Both the position numbers and the translations under genes were made by a program. 64,000 nt of DNA from Mycobacterium sp. 1081908.1 (GTDB lineage: Bacteria > Actinomycetota > Actinomycetes > Mycobacteriales > Mycobacteriaceae), in contig NZ_LZLY01000158.1 in the NCBI RefSeq assembly GCF_001673535.1, positions 1 to 64,000 on the forward strand, written 5' to 3'. Below the pieces are notes generated by a model that saw only the letters and a program-made list of their open reading frames with translations, did not search any database and had not been told where the DNA came from. Every line of letters starts with the position of its first letter. Position 1 is the first letter of the stretch. Shown here one piece after another: positions 35,154 to 44,907 of the stretch.

Positions 35154-38100
35154 TCACGCGGGTGCCGCAGCGTCCTCCTTAGGAGCCAGCTTCGAAAACA
35201 GGTGATCCGCCAAGCCGCGCACCGTGGTGATGTCGGCTGAGGTGATGCGTACCCCCGTCTGCGCCTCGATGTGCGTGCGCAATTCGAGATTGCCCAGCGA
35301 GTCGAGGCCGTACTCGGAAAGCGGGTGGTCCACGTCGATGTTGCGGCGCAGGATCAGGCCGATCTGCTCGGAGAGCAGGCGCCGCAGCCGGGTGGGCCAC
35401 TCGTCGAGCGGCAGGTCGGACAGCTCGGCGCGCAGTTTGCTTGAGCCCGAACGCTTTTCGCCGGCCGACTTGAACATCTCGAGGAACTTGCTGCGTTCCG
35501 CGAAGGAGGCGATCCACGGCGTCCCGATGAGGGGGCTGTAGCCCGTGTACGCGCGGTCGTGGCGCAGCAGCGCCTCGAACGCGTACGCACCCTCGTCGGG
35601 AGCGATCGCGGCGCCGCTGCCTTCGGCGAAGTCCGCACCGCGGCCGATCTCGCCCCAGGCACCCCAGGCGATCGCCGTGGCCGGCAAGCCCTGCGCGCGC
35701 CGCCAGTGGGTGAAGGCGTCCAGCCAGCTGTTGGCCGCGGCGTAGGCGCCCTGGCCCGGCGAGCCCAGCAGGGCGGCCGCCGACGAGAACGAGCAGAACC
35801 AGTCCAGGTCCGCGGATGCGGTGGCCTCGTGCAGGTTCCACGCGCCGTACACCTTTGGCGCCCAGTCGCGGTCGATCAGCTCGTCGGTGATGTTGGTCAG
35901 GGTCGCGTCCTCGACCACCGCGGCCGCGTGCAGCACGCCCCGCAACGGCAGGCCGGTGGCGGTCGCCGTGGCCACCAGCCGCGCAGCGACGTCAGCCTGG
36001 GCGATGTCGCCGCACTCCACGATCACGTCAGAACCTATCGCTCGGACGAGCTCGATCGTTTCAAGCGCCTTCTGCGAGGGCTCGGAACGCGAGGTGAGCA
36101 CGATCCGGCCCGCGCCGGCCGCGGCCATCTTCTCGGCCAGGAACAGCCCGAGGCCACCCAGGCCACCGGTGATGATGTAGGAGCCGTCGCGCCGGAAGAC
36201 CGGCGCCTGCTCCGGCGGCAGCACCACGCTGCTGCGGCCGGCCCGCGGGATGTCGAGGATGAGCTTGCCGGTGTGTTCGGCCGCGCTCATCACGCGAATC
36301 GCCGTGGCCGCCTCGGAGAGCGGGTAGTGCGTGCTCTCGGGCATCGGCAGCGCACCCTCGGCGGTCAACCGGTAGACGGTGCTCAGCACCTGGCTGACCT
36401 GGCTGGGGTGGCTCACGGACATCAGGCCCAGGTCGACGCCCCAGAACGCCAGGTTGCGGCGGAACGGGAAGAGACCCAGCTTGGTGTCCCCGTAGATGTC
36501 GCGCTTGCCGATCTCGACGAACCGCCCACCGAGCGCGAGCAGTTTGATCCCGGCCAGCTGCGCCGCACCGGTCACCGAGTTGAGCACGATGTCCACGCCG
36601 TAGCCGTCGGTGTCGCGGCGGATCGCCTCGGCGAACTCGACGGTGCGCGAGTCGTAGACATGCTCGATTCCCATGTCGCGCAACAGCTGTCGACGCTGCT
36701 CGCTACCGGCCGTGGCGAAGATCTCGGCCCCCGCGGCGCGGGCGATGGCGATCGCCGCCTGGCCGACCCCGCCGGTGCCGGAGTGGATCAGCACCTTGTC
36801 GCCGGCCTGGATGCGGGCCAGTTCGTTCAGGCCGTACCAGGCCGTGGCGTGCGCGGTGGTCACCGCGGCCGCCTGCGCGTCGCTCAGCCCCTCGGGCAGC
36901 GTGGTGGCCAGGCGCGCGTCACAGGTGACGAACGTGGCCCAGCAGCCATTGGGCGACATGCCGCCGACGTGGTCACCGACCTTGTGGTTGGTGACGTCGG
37001 GTCCGACGGCGGTGACCACGCCCGCGAAATCCGTGCCCAGCTGCGGCAGGATGTTGTCCAGGCTCTGGTAGCGGCCGAACGCGTTCAGGACATCGGCGAA
37101 GTTGATGCTCGACGCGGTGACGGCCACCTCGATCTGGCCCGGTCCCGGCGGAACGCGGTCGAAGGAGGCGAACTCCATCGTCTGCAGGTCACCCGGCGTG
37201 CGGATCTGCATGCGCATCCCGGCGGTCTCGTGATCGATGACGGTGGACAGCCGCTCCTCGGGACGCAGCGGGGTGGGGCACAGGCGCGCGCTGTACCACT
37301 CGTCGTTGCGCCAGGCCGTCTCGTCCTCTCCCGGGCCCGTCATCAGCAGCTGGCGCACCACCTGCTCGGCGCCGGTCTGCTCGTCGACGTCGATGTGGGT
37401 GGTGTGCAGGTGCGGGTGCTCGGCGCCGATCACCCGCAGCAGGCCGCGCAGCCCGCCCTGGTCGAGGTTGGGAACGTCCTCCGACAGCACCTTTTGCGCG
37501 TTGCGGGTGAGGACGAACAACCGGGGCGACTCGCCCTGGAGCTCCGGCAGCTCGCGGGCGATGCGCACCAGGTGGTGGACCAAATCACCGCCACGCACGG
37601 CGCTTTCGTCGTCCGGGTTGCCGTTCTTCGGCTCGGTGACCACGACCACGCCGGCGAACTCGCCCTTCTCGACCTCGTCGCGCAGCCGCCCGGCCATGGC
37701 CTGGTGGTCGGCCTGCTGCGGCCAGGACAGGGTCTTGGCTTCCGCGTCGTGCAGCTTCATCGCGTCGGTGAGCGCCGTCGCCACGAGGTCGGCGGCGTCG
37801 GAGGTGCTGATCAGCAGCCACGCGCCGGTCTCGGCGGCGGCCTCGGGCAGCTGGCGTTGCTGCCACTCCACGGTCAGCAGGCGCTCGGCCATCAGCTTGG
37901 CCCGCTCGCCGCTCGGCGAGATGCCGGTGCCCATCTGCAGGCCGCGGACGGTCAGCAGCACGGTGCCGTGCTTGTCCAGTACGTCGAGGTCGGCCTCGAC
38001 GGCTCCGCCGCTCGCCGAGGTCACCCGTGAGTAGCAGTAGCGGGCGGTGCTGACGGGGCCGTGGACCCGAAGCCGGCGGACGCCCAGCGGCAACAGCAGG

Positions 38101-41100
38101 CCGCCCAGGCTGGCGTTGGCGACGCTGGGGTGCGCGGCGACCGACTGGAAGCAGGCGTCCAGCAGCGCGGGGTGGACCCCGTAATTCGTCTGCTGGGTCC
38201 GGATCACGCTGGGCAGGCCGATCTCGGCGAGCACCGTGGTGCCGGTTCCCTCGGCGGTGTGCGCGCCGGCCAGCCCGGTGAAGGCCGGGCCGTACTGGAT
38301 GCCGCACAGGTCCATCGCGTCGCGGAGGTCGGAGCCCTCCAGCCGGCTCGGGTGCGTCTCCAGCAGCTCGTCGATGTCCTGCGCGGTCGGCACGTCTTCG
38401 TCGTCGACGTCGTGCAGCACCGCGGACGCGCGTCGTGCCTGCACGCCGTCCTCGTTGGTTTCCACCGCGAAGGTGAGGGTGCCGGGCGTCTCCGCGGTGG
38501 CGGTGAGGCTGATGTGGGTTTCCTCGTCGAGCATCAGCATCTGCTCGAAGCGGACGTCGCGAACCTCGGATGCCTCGCCGAAGACGGTGCGGGCCGCGGC
38601 CAGCGCCATCTCGCAGTAGGCCGCACCCGGCAGCGTGGCGGTGCCGTGGACCTGGTGGTCGGCCAGCCAGGGCAGGGTCGCGGTGCCGATGTCGGCCTGC
38701 CAGACGTGGCGCTCCGGCTCCTCGGGCAGGCGCACGTGCTGGCCCATCAGCGGGTGCACCGCGACGCTGGAGGCCAGCGCGCGCGAGCTGTGCCCTTCGC
38801 GGCTCAACAGCAGCGAACGGTGCGTCCATGCGGGCAGCGGCGCGTCCACCAGGTGACCGCCCGGGTACAGCACGGAGAAGTCGACCGTGGCACCGGTGGC
38901 GTACAGGTCACCCAGCAGGCCGCGCAGCCCGTGCGGCAGCGGCTGTTCGCGCCGCATCGCGGCGAGCGCGGCGACCGTCATGTCCAGGCTGCGGGCGGTC
39001 TGGTCGACCGCGTGGGTCAGCAGTGGGTGGGGCGAGAGCTCGCCGAACACGCGGTAGCCGTCTTCCAGCGCCGCCTGCACCGCGGCCGAGAACCGCACGG
39101 TGTGGCGCAGGTTGTCGACCCAGTAGTTGGCGTCGCAGTACGGCTCCTCGCGCGGGTCGAACGACGTGGCCGAGTAGTACGGGACCTCCGGGGTGAGCGG
39201 CTCGATCTCGGCCAGCACGTCGTAGAGCTCGTCGAGGATCGGGTCGACCTGCGGCGAATGCGACGCCACGTCGACGGCCACCTCACGGGCCATCACCTCG
39301 CGCTGCTCCCACACCGCGACCAGCTCGCGGACCGTCTCGGTCGCGCCGCCGATGACGGTGGACTGCGGCGAGGCCACCACGGCCACCACGGCGTCATTGA
39401 CGCCGCGAGCCATCAGCTCCGAAAGCACTTGCTGGGCAGGCAGTTCCACGGATGCCATCGCGCCCGAGCCGGCGATCTTGGTCATCAGCCGCGAGCGGCG
39501 GCAGATGACCCGCACCCCGTCCTCGAGCGACAGCGCTCCGGCGACGACGGCCGCCGCGGACTCGCCCATCGAGTGGCCGATCACCGCGCCGGGCCGGACG
39601 CCGTAGGACTTCATCGTGGCCGCCAGCGCGACCTGCATCGCGAAGATCGTCGGCTGCACCCGGTCGATGCCGGTGACCTTCTCGGGGGCGGTCAGCGCCT
39701 CGGTCACGGAGAACCCGGACTCGTGGGCGATCAGCGGCTCGATCTCCGCGATGGCCGCCGCGAACGCGGGCTCGTTCGCCAGCAGGTCGGTGCCCATGGT
39801 GGCCCACTGCGACCCCTGCCCGGAGAACACCCACACCGGGCCGCGCTCCTCCTGGCCGACGACCTCCTGGAACAGGGCGTCACCGTTGGCGACGTCCCGC
39901 AGGGCCGCCAGCAGCTCCGGGGTGTCGCTGGCCAGCACGGTGGTGCGCACCGAGCGGTGTCCGCGCTTGCGCGCGAGCGTGTAGGCCAGGTCCGGCGCCG
40001 CCACCTCGGTGGCGTGGGCCTCGACCCAGTCCGCCAGCCGGGCGGCGGTTTCGCGCAGGCTGTCGTCCGAGGTGGCCGACAGCGGGAACAGCAGGGTGCC
40101 GTCGCGGCCCGGCCGGGTCGCCGCGCCGTTGCGCGAAATGGGCTCGGGAGCCTCCTCGACGATGGCGTGCACGTTGGTGCCGGAGATCCCGTACGCCGAC
40201 ACCGCCGCCCGCCGCGGCTGGTCGCCGCTCAGCGGCCACGGCGTAATCTCTTGCGGCACAAACAATCCGGTGTCGATCCGGGCCATCTCGTCGGGCAGGC
40301 TCTCGAAGTGCAGGTTCTTCGGGACCACGCCGTGCTGGACGGAGAGAACCGCCTTCATCATTCCCAGCGCACCGGCGGCCGCCTGGGTGTGCCCGAAGTT
40401 CGTCTTCGAGGCGCCGAGCACGCAGGGGTTGCCGATGCCGTAGACCTCGGCCAGGCTGCCGTATTCGATCGGGTCACCGACGGAAGTACCCGTGCCGTGC
40501 GCCTCGACCATGCCGACGGTGCCGGCGTCGACGCCGGCCGCCGCGAGCGCCGCGCGGTAAACCGCGGCCTGCGCCTCGCCGGACGGCATCGCGATGTTCA
40601 TGGTGTGGCCGTCCTGGTTGGCGGCCGTGGCGCGGATCACACCGAGGATCCGGTCGCCGTCGCGCTGCGCGTCGGTCAACCGCTTGAGCAGCAGCACGAC
40701 GCAGCCCTCGCCGGAGACGAAGCCGTCGGCCTTGACGTCGAACGCGTAGCAGTGCCCGGTGCCCGAGAGCATGCCCCCCGCCGACGCGGACGCGGACCGG
40801 CGCGGCTCCATCATCACGTTCACGCCGCCGGCGAACGCGAGGTTGCTCTCGCCGTCGTTGAGGCTGCGGCAGGCCTGGTGGATCGCGAACAGGCCGGAAG
40901 AGCACGCGGTGTCGATCGTGACCGCGGGGCCGTGCAGGCCGAGCGCGTAGGCGATGCGCCCGGACGCCATGCAGGAGATGGTGCCCGGGTTTCCGTACGG
41001 TCCGTCGAAGGCGTCGGTGGCGGCGTGCACGAATTGGTAGTCGCCGTAGTTCAATCCGACGAAAACACCCGTTTCCTCGGCCATGGTGTCTTTGGTGAGG

Positions 41101-41432
41101 CCGGCATGTTCCATGGCCTCCCACGCGGTTTCCATCAGCAACCGGTGCTGGGGATCCATCGCGGTGGCTTCTTTTTCGGTGATGCCGAAGAACTCGGGGT
41201 CGAAGTCGCCGACGTTGTCCAGGAACGATCCCCACTTGCAGACGGACCGGCCAGGCACGCCCGGCTCGGGGTCGTAGTAGTAGTCGACGTCCCAGCGCTC
41301 GGCGGGGATTTCTTTGACAAGGTCGTCGCCGCGGAGCAACGCTTCCCAGAAGAGGTCAGGTGAGTTGATGCCCCCTGGCAGCCGGCATGCCATCCCGATG
41401 ACGGCAACCGGAGTCACGCCTGCCTTATCCAC
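35154..41432 (-). CDS. pks5: Iterative reducing type I polyketide synthase, Pks5-like
   Basis: GTG at 41432 with GGAGAGGTGAAGGAC upstream; 2092 aa. Domains in order: ketosynthase (about 7-430; Cys177 in DTACSSG, His312, His348), acyltransferase (about 535-830; Ser621 in GHSMGES), dehydratase (about 880-1170; WLADHQVHGTATLPG), enoyl reductase (about 1390-1690; GTGGVGQAAIAIARAAGA), ketoreductase (about 1700-1890; TGGLGGLGLFLAEKM), acyl carrier (about 2000-2080; Ser2045 in YGLDSLG). No thioesterase. This is the Mas/Pks5 layout, making methyl-branched fatty acyl chains from methylmalonyl-CoA. The chain is probably started by the FadD25-like ligase and handed to PapA. Only one pks5 copy is in the window. 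Confidence 0.96.
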   Translation of the reverse strand: MDKAGVTPVAVIGMACRLPGGINSPDLFWEALLRGDDLVKEIPAERWDVDYYYDPEPGVPGRSVCKWGSFLDNVGDFDPEFFGITEKEATAMDPQHRLLMETAWEAMEHAGLTKDTMAEETGVFVGLNYGDYQFVHAATDAFDGPYGNPGTISCMASGRIAYALGLHGPAVTIDTACSSGLFAIHQACRSLNDGESNLAFAGGVNVMMEPRRSASASAGGMLSGTGHCYAFDVKADGFVSGEGCVVLLLKRLTDAQRDGDRILGVIRATAANQDGHTMNIAMPSGEAQAAVYRAALAAAGVDAGTVGMVEAHGTGTSVGDPIEYGSLAEVYGIGNPCVLGASKTNFGHTQAAAGALGMMKAVLSVQHGVVPKNLHFESLPDEMARIDTGLFVPQEITPWPLSGDQPRRAAVSAYGISGTNVHAIVEEAPEPISRNGAATRPGRDGTLLFPLSATSDDSLRETAARLADWVEAHATEVAAPDLAYTLARKRGHRSVRTTVLASDTPELLAALRDVANGDALFQEVVGQEERGPVWVFSGQGSQWATMGTDLLANEPAFAAAIAEIEPLIAHESGFSVTEALTAPEKVTGIDRVQPTIFAMQVALAATMKSYGVRPGAVIGHSMGESAAAVVAGALSLEDGVRVICRRSRLMTKIAGSGAMASVELPAQQVLSELMARGVNDAVVAVVASPQSTVIGGATETVRELVAVWEQREVMAREVAVDVASHSPQVDPILDELYDVLAEIEPLTPEVPYYSATSFDPREEPYCDANYWVDNLRHTVRFSAAVQAALEDGYRVFGELSPHPLLTHAVDQTARSLDMTVAALAAMRREQPLPHGLRGLLGDLYATGATVDFSVLYPGGHLVDAPLPAWTHRSLLLSREGHSSRALASSVAVHPLMGQHVRLPEEPERHVWQADIGTATLPWLADHQVHGTATLPGAAYCEMALAAARTVFGEASEVRDVRFEQMLMLDEETHISLTATAETPGTLTFAVETNEDGVQARRASAVLHDVDDEDVPTAQDIDELLETHPSRLEGSDLRDAMDLCGIQYGPAFTGLAGAHTAEGTGTTVLAEIGLPSVIRTQQTNYGVHPALLDACFQSVAAHPSVANASLGGLLLPLGVRRLRVHGPVSTARYCYSRVTSASGGAVEADLDVLDKHGTVLLTVRGLQMGTGISPSGERAKLMAERLLTVEWQQRQLPEAAAETGAWLLISTSDAADLVATALTDAMKLHDAEAKTLSWPQQADHQAMAGRLRDEVEKGEFAGVVVVTEPKNGNPDDESAVRGGDLVHHLVRIARELPELQGESPRLFVLTRNAQKVLSEDVPNLDQGGLRGLLRVIGAEHPHLHTTHIDVDEQTGAEQVVRQLLMTGPGEDETAWRNDEWYSARLCPTPLRPEERLSTVIDHETAGMRMQIRTPGDLQTMEFASFDRVPPGPGQIEVAVTASSINFADVLNAFGRYQSLDNILPQLGTDFAGVVTAVGPDVTNHKVGDHVGGMSPNGCWATFVTCDARLATTLPEGLSDAQAAAVTTAHATAWYGLNELARIQAGDKVLIHSGTGGVGQAAIAIARAAGAEIFATAGSEQRRQLLRDMGIEHVYDSRTVEFAEAIRRDTDGYGVDIVLNSVTGAAQLAGIKLLALGGRFVEIGKRDIYGDTKLGLFPFRRNLAFWGVDLGLMSVSHPSQVSQVLSTVYRLTAEGALPMPESTHYPLSEAATAIRVMSAAEHTGKLILDIPRAGRSSVVLPPEQAPVFRRDGSYIITGGLGGLGLFLAEKMAAAGAGRIVLTSRSEPSQKALETIELVRAIGSDVIVECGDIAQADVAARLVATATATGLPLRGVLHAAAVVEDATLTNITDELIDRDWAPKVYGAWNLHEATASADLDWFCSFSSAAALLGSPGQGAYAAANSWLDAFTHWRRAQGLPATAIAWGAWGEIGRGADFAEGSGAAIAPDEGAYAFEALLRHDRAYTGYSPLIGTPWIASFAERSKFLEMFKSAGEKRSGSSKLRAELSDLPLDEWPTRLRRLLSEQIGLILRRNIDVDHPLSEYGLDSLGNLELRTHIEAQTGVRITSADITTVRGLADHLFSKLAPKEDAAAPA

Positions 41433-42418
41433 TGTCCTTCACCTCTCCTTGCCTATCCACAAGTTCCTATCACTGCTGCTCGCTCTTATCTGGGCTTCGA
41501 GAAATCTCGTCGAATTTTTTTGTGCGAGCTGGCAACTCCGCCGCAACGCGCAAAAAACCCACCGACCCCCACATCGAAGCCCACCCGTAACAACATGGCG
41601 CGATCAGCAGCGTAGCGGCTTCGCTTCTCACGCGTGGAAAAATCGTGCGAACGTACAAAAATTTAACAATGGCCTGGTCGCGGCCGGTCGACGCCAGGCT
41701 TGGTCAAACGGCCAGACGCATACTTTTGGGACGGTATTTGGCGATTGTGTTATACCGGCGTTGCCGCCAGAGGCGCTGTCCGACAAGGTCTCCGGCGTTT
41801 GCCGGGCCGAACCGGTGCCGACCACGGGCGTTGTCGGCACCGTGGGTCGGGGACCAGCGTGCACCAACCCGACCCGCGGGGGCCGGGGACGAGACCAAAA
41901 TTGGACGCACCGATGCGCGGCATCGAGGATGCGTAATCACGCCATGGTAGGGGCCATTGCGAAACTCCGCAGGGAAATCGCTGAAATCTTTAAGATTGCA
42001 ACTTAAGTCCCGACTAAATTGTGGCGAGACTCATACTTTGCCGTGATTGCCGTGTCGGTTCGAGGCCGAACCGACACCCCGGGCGGCCGGCGCCTGTGCC
42101 GTCCGTGGGACCGATCACGGACCGATCACGACGGGCCGGGGCTTTGAATTCATTCGCTGGCGAAGATCGCGCGGCGCCGCCGAACGCGCCGCCCCGACGT
42201 CGACGTCGTCGGGGTATCCCGCGGGGCGCCAAAGGTATTCGCGCACGCGCCCCCGACGCCGCCCGCGCCGGAACCGTCGTTTTCAGCGGCGCGCTCGGCG
42301 TTGCGGCGTTGGGGCTCCGGGCTTTTCGTTCGCCGGTCTTTGGGTCGGACATCCGCCGCCGGTGGCTACGATTGCCGGTGAACGCGAGGTGTCCACCAGT
42401 GCACGGAGTGCTCACGCC
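41433..42418. other. 986-bp divergent intergenic region, no gene supported
   Basis: Lies between pks5 (leftward) and the CMD gene (rightward), where M. tuberculosis carries further genes (papA4, fadD24, adh). Composition is less GC-rich than in genes, notably 41460-41680 and 41960-42020. Several overlapping open frames exist on both strands, none with a family-like sequence or ribosome site. It must hold the pks5 promoter, which I cannot place. A perfect hairpin is at 42052-42077. Confidence 0.5.
42052..42077. repeat. Perfect 11-bp hairpin (GTGTCGGTTCG / CGAACCGACAC)
   Basis: Arms 42052-42062 and 42067-42077 pair perfectly around a 4-base loop (AGGC). No T-run follows, so it is not a classical terminator. 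A short direct repeat (ACCGATCACG, twice) follows at about 42109-42130. Confidence 0.7.
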
Positions 42419-42994
42419 ATGACCCCACCCATCGGGCAGCCCCGAGTCCCCAGACTGCCGCTTGACGTGGCCAAAGCCGCCGCCGACGAGGCCGCGGTGC
42501 CCGACTACATGGCGGAGCTCAGCATCTTCCAGGTGCTGCTGAACCATCCGCCCCTGGCGCGCGGCCTCAACGACCTGCTCGCCACCATGCTCTGGCACGG
42601 CACCCTGGACCCGCGGTTGCGCGAGCTGGTCATCATGCGGATCGGCTGGCTCACCGCCTGCGACTACGAGTGGACGCAGCACTGGCGGGTCGCCTCGGGG
42701 CTGGGCGTGAGCGCCGACGACCTCCTCGGCGTGCGCGATTGGCGGGGCTATCAGGGCTTCGGGCCGGCCGAGCGCGCCGTGCTGGCCGCCACCGACGACG
42801 TGGTGCACGACGGCGCGGTAAGCGCCGAAAGCTGGGCCGCGTGCGAGCGCGAATTACAAAGCGATACAACGGTTCTCATAGAGCTCGTCACGGCCATCGG
42901 CGCGTGGCGGATGGTCGCGTCGATCCTGCGCAGCCTCCAGGTCCCGTTGGAAGACGGCGTGTCCAGCTGGCCGCCGGACGGCCGGTCGCCTTAA
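42419..42994 (+). CDS. Carboxymuconolactone decarboxylase-family protein (Rv1531-like)
   Basis: ATG at 42419 gives 191 aa, near the 188 I recall for Rv1531; the frame is open upstream but that part has no family-like sequence. The CMD/AhpD core is HGTLDPRLRELVIMRIGWLTACDYEWTQHW: the usual CxxC is reduced to one Cys, with the conserved Glu and His nearby kept. Members are small helical proteins acting in decarboxylation, peroxide defence or unknown roles. It ends 39 bp before the nitronate monooxygenase gene, with an operator-like palindrome in that gap. Physiological substrate unknown. Confidence 0.85.
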   Translation: MTPPIGQPRVPRLPLDVAKAAADEAAVPDYMAELSIFQVLLNHPPLARGLNDLLATMLWHGTLDPRLRELVIMRIGWLTACDYEWTQHWRVASGLGVSADDLLGVRDWRGYQGFGPAERAVLAATDDVVHDGAVSAESWAACERELQSDTTVLIELVTAIGAWRMVASILRSLQVPLEDGVSSWPPDGRSP

Positions 42995-42999
42995 CCGAT

Positions 43000-43013
43000 T
43001 GACTTATCAGTCA
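43000..43013. promoter_or_regulatory. Operator-like inverted repeat TGACT-N4-AGTCA
   Basis: TGACT (43000-43004) and AGTCA (43009-43013) pair perfectly around TATC, 21 bases before the start of the nitronate monooxygenase gene. The downstream gene of that pair is a TetR regulator, so autoregulation through this site is a reasonable inference. Confidence 0.55.
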
Positions 43014-43033
43014 GTAACTCTTAGCGTCGGGCA

Positions 43034-44158
43034 ATGCGAACCAGGGTCGCCGAGATGCTCGGCGTTGAATTTCCGATCTGCGCCTTCAGCCACTGTCGCG
43101 ACGTGGTCGCCGCGGTCACCAACGCGGGCGGGTTCGGGATCCTCGGCGCCGTCGCGCACAGTCCCGAGCGCCTGCACAACGAGCTGACCTGGATCGAGGA
43201 GCAGACCGGCGGCAAGCCGTACGGCGTCGACCTGCTGTTGCCGCCCAAGTACGTCGGCGCCGAACAGGGCGGGATCGACGCCAAACAGGCGCGCGAGCTG
43301 CTGCCCGAGGAGCACCGCGCGTTCGTCGATGACATCCTGTCCCGCTACGGCGTCGCGGCCCCCACCAAGGAGCCCAGGGCGTCGTCCGGGGGACTCAACA
43401 TCTCGCCCAAGGGCTACGAGCCGCTGCTCGACGTGACCTTCGAGCACGACATTCGGCTGATCGCCAGCGCCCTCGGGCCGCCGCCCGCCGACCTCGTCCA
43501 GCGCGCCCATGACCGTGACGTCGTGGTGGCCGCGCTCGCGGGCACCACGCAGCACGCGCGGCGGCATGCGGCCGCGGGCGTCGACCTGATCGTCGCGCAG
43601 GGCACCGAGGCGGGCGGCCACACCGGCGAGGTGGCGACCATGGTGCTGGTGCCCGAGGTGGTGGATGCGGTGGCACCGGTGCCCGTGCTCGCGGCCGGCG
43701 GGATCGCGCGGGGCCGCCAGGTCGCCGCCGCCCTGGCGCTGGGGGCCGAGGGGGTGTGGTGCGGCTCGGTGTGGCTGACCACCGAAGAGGCCGAGACGGT
43801 TCCCGTGGTCAAGGAGAAGTTCCTGGCGGCCAGCTCGTCGGACACGGTGCGCTCGCGATCGATGACCGGCAAACCGGCGCGGATGCTGCGCACGGCCTGG
43901 ACCGACGAGTGGGCGCGGCCGGACACCCCCGATCCGCTCGGCATGCCGCTGCAGACCGCGCTGGTCACCGGCTCCCAGGTGCGCATCAACCAGGCCGCCA
44001 CCAATCCGGAGTCCAAGGCGCGCGAGCTGGCGACGTACTTCGTCGGCCAGGTGGTCGGCTCGCTCGACCGGGTCCGCCCGGCCCGCTCGGTGGTCCTCGA
44101 CATGGTCGAGGAGTTCATCGACACCATCGGCCGACTCGACGGCCTGGTCGATACGTGA
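43034..44158 (+). CDS. Nitronate monooxygenase / 2-nitropropane dioxygenase family (Rv1533-like)
   Basis: ATG at 43034, 374 aa. A TIM-barrel FMN enzyme: EFPICAFSHCRDVVAAVTNAGGFGILGA is the N-terminal FMN/substrate region, VDLIVAQGTEAGGHTG contains the catalytic-type His, and VLAAGGIARGRQVAAALALGAEGVWCGS is the phosphate-binding motif. Family members oxidise alkyl nitronates or act as enoyl-reductase-like flavoproteins. Its stop overlaps the TetR start as GTGA, so the two are one unit. Confidence 0.9.
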   Translation: MRTRVAEMLGVEFPICAFSHCRDVVAAVTNAGGFGILGAVAHSPERLHNELTWIEEQTGGKPYGVDLLLPPKYVGAEQGGIDAKQARELLPEEHRAFVDDILSRYGVAAPTKEPRASSGGLNISPKGYEPLLDVTFEHDIRLIASALGPPPADLVQRAHDRDVVVAALAGTTQHARRHAAAGVDLIVAQGTEAGGHTGEVATMVLVPEVVDAVAPVPVLAAGGIARGRQVAAALALGAEGVWCGSVWLTTEEAETVPVVKEKFLAASSSDTVRSRSMTGKPARMLRTAWTDEWARPDTPDPLGMPLQTALVTGSQVRINQAATNPESKARELATYFVGQVVGSLDRVRPARSVVLDMVEEFIDTIGRLDGLVDT

Positions 44159-44793
44159 CCAGCGCGGCCCGCCGGCGCCGCGCGGTCAGTGACGAGGACA
44201 AGTCACAGCGGCGCGAACAGATCATGGCGGCCGCCAAAGAAGTGTTCGCGCGCAAGGGTTTTCACGCCACGACGATCGCCGACATCGCCAAGCGGGCCGG
44301 CCTGGCCTACGGGTCGGTCTACTGGTACTTCGACTCCAAGGACGAGCTGTTCCACGCGTTGATGGCGGCCGAGGAGGACGCGCTGCGTACCCATGTCGTT
44401 GCCGCGCTGGGGGTTCCGGCCCTGGACGCCGGGCGCGAGGAGTCGCTTCGGGTCGCGGTGCGGGCGACGCTGGAGTTCTTCGAGTCCGACAAGGCGACGG
44501 TCAAGCTGCTGCTGCGCGACCCGTGCGCGCTGGGCGAGCGATTCGAAAAGCACCTCGGCGGGATCTACGAGCGGTTCATCGACGACATCGAAAGCTTCAT
44601 CGTCGCCGCCCAGGAGCGCGGCGAGGTGGTGAGCGCCCCGCCGCGCATGGTGGCGTACACGCTGGCGGCCCTGGTCGGCCAGCTGGCGCAACGGCGGCTG
44701 AGCACCGACGACGACGTCACCGCTGCTCAGGTGGCCGATTTCGTGGTGGCGCTGGTGCTCGACGGGCTGCGCCCGCGGGGCGCCGCGGGGTAG
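44155..44793 (+). CDS. TetR-family transcriptional regulator (Rv1534-like)
   Basis: GTG at 44155 overlaps the previous stop; 212 aa. The N-terminal helix-turn-helix is REQIMAAAKEVFARKGFHATTIADIAKRAGLAYGSVYWYFDSKDELF (about residues 18-64), the classical TetR signature ending in YWYF-x-SK. The C-terminal ligand domain is variable. Likely represses its own operon via the palindrome at 43000-43013. Confidence 0.92.
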   Translation: MTSAARRRRAVSDEDKSQRREQIMAAAKEVFARKGFHATTIADIAKRAGLAYGSVYWYFDSKDELFHALMAAEEDALRTHVVAALGVPALDAGREESLRVAVRATLEFFESDKATVKLLLRDPCALGERFEKHLGGIYERFIDDIESFIVAAQERGEVVSAPPRMVAYTLAALVGQLAQRRLSTDDDVTAAQVADFVVALVLDGLRPRGAAG

Positions 44794-44907
44794 CGCCGCG
44801 GAAGCTTGTTAAAGGCTGTGTGCGCGCGTAATGACTGCATAAAGATTCGACGACACCGACCACATCACATTGACCGAGTCACGGCGGTCATGCATGATCG
44901 GTCGCGT

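Noticed and set aside
35559..41363. Very long open frames on the plus strand (823 and 1100 codons) opposite pks5
   Set aside because: They are antisense shadows of GC-rich codons; they are Arg/Val/Gly/Gln-rich with no domain, while the minus strand encodes a complete Pks5.
42047..42418. N-terminal extension of the CMD protein
   Set aside because: Open in frame, but Arg/Pro-rich without family similarity; the ATG at 42419 gives the normal length.
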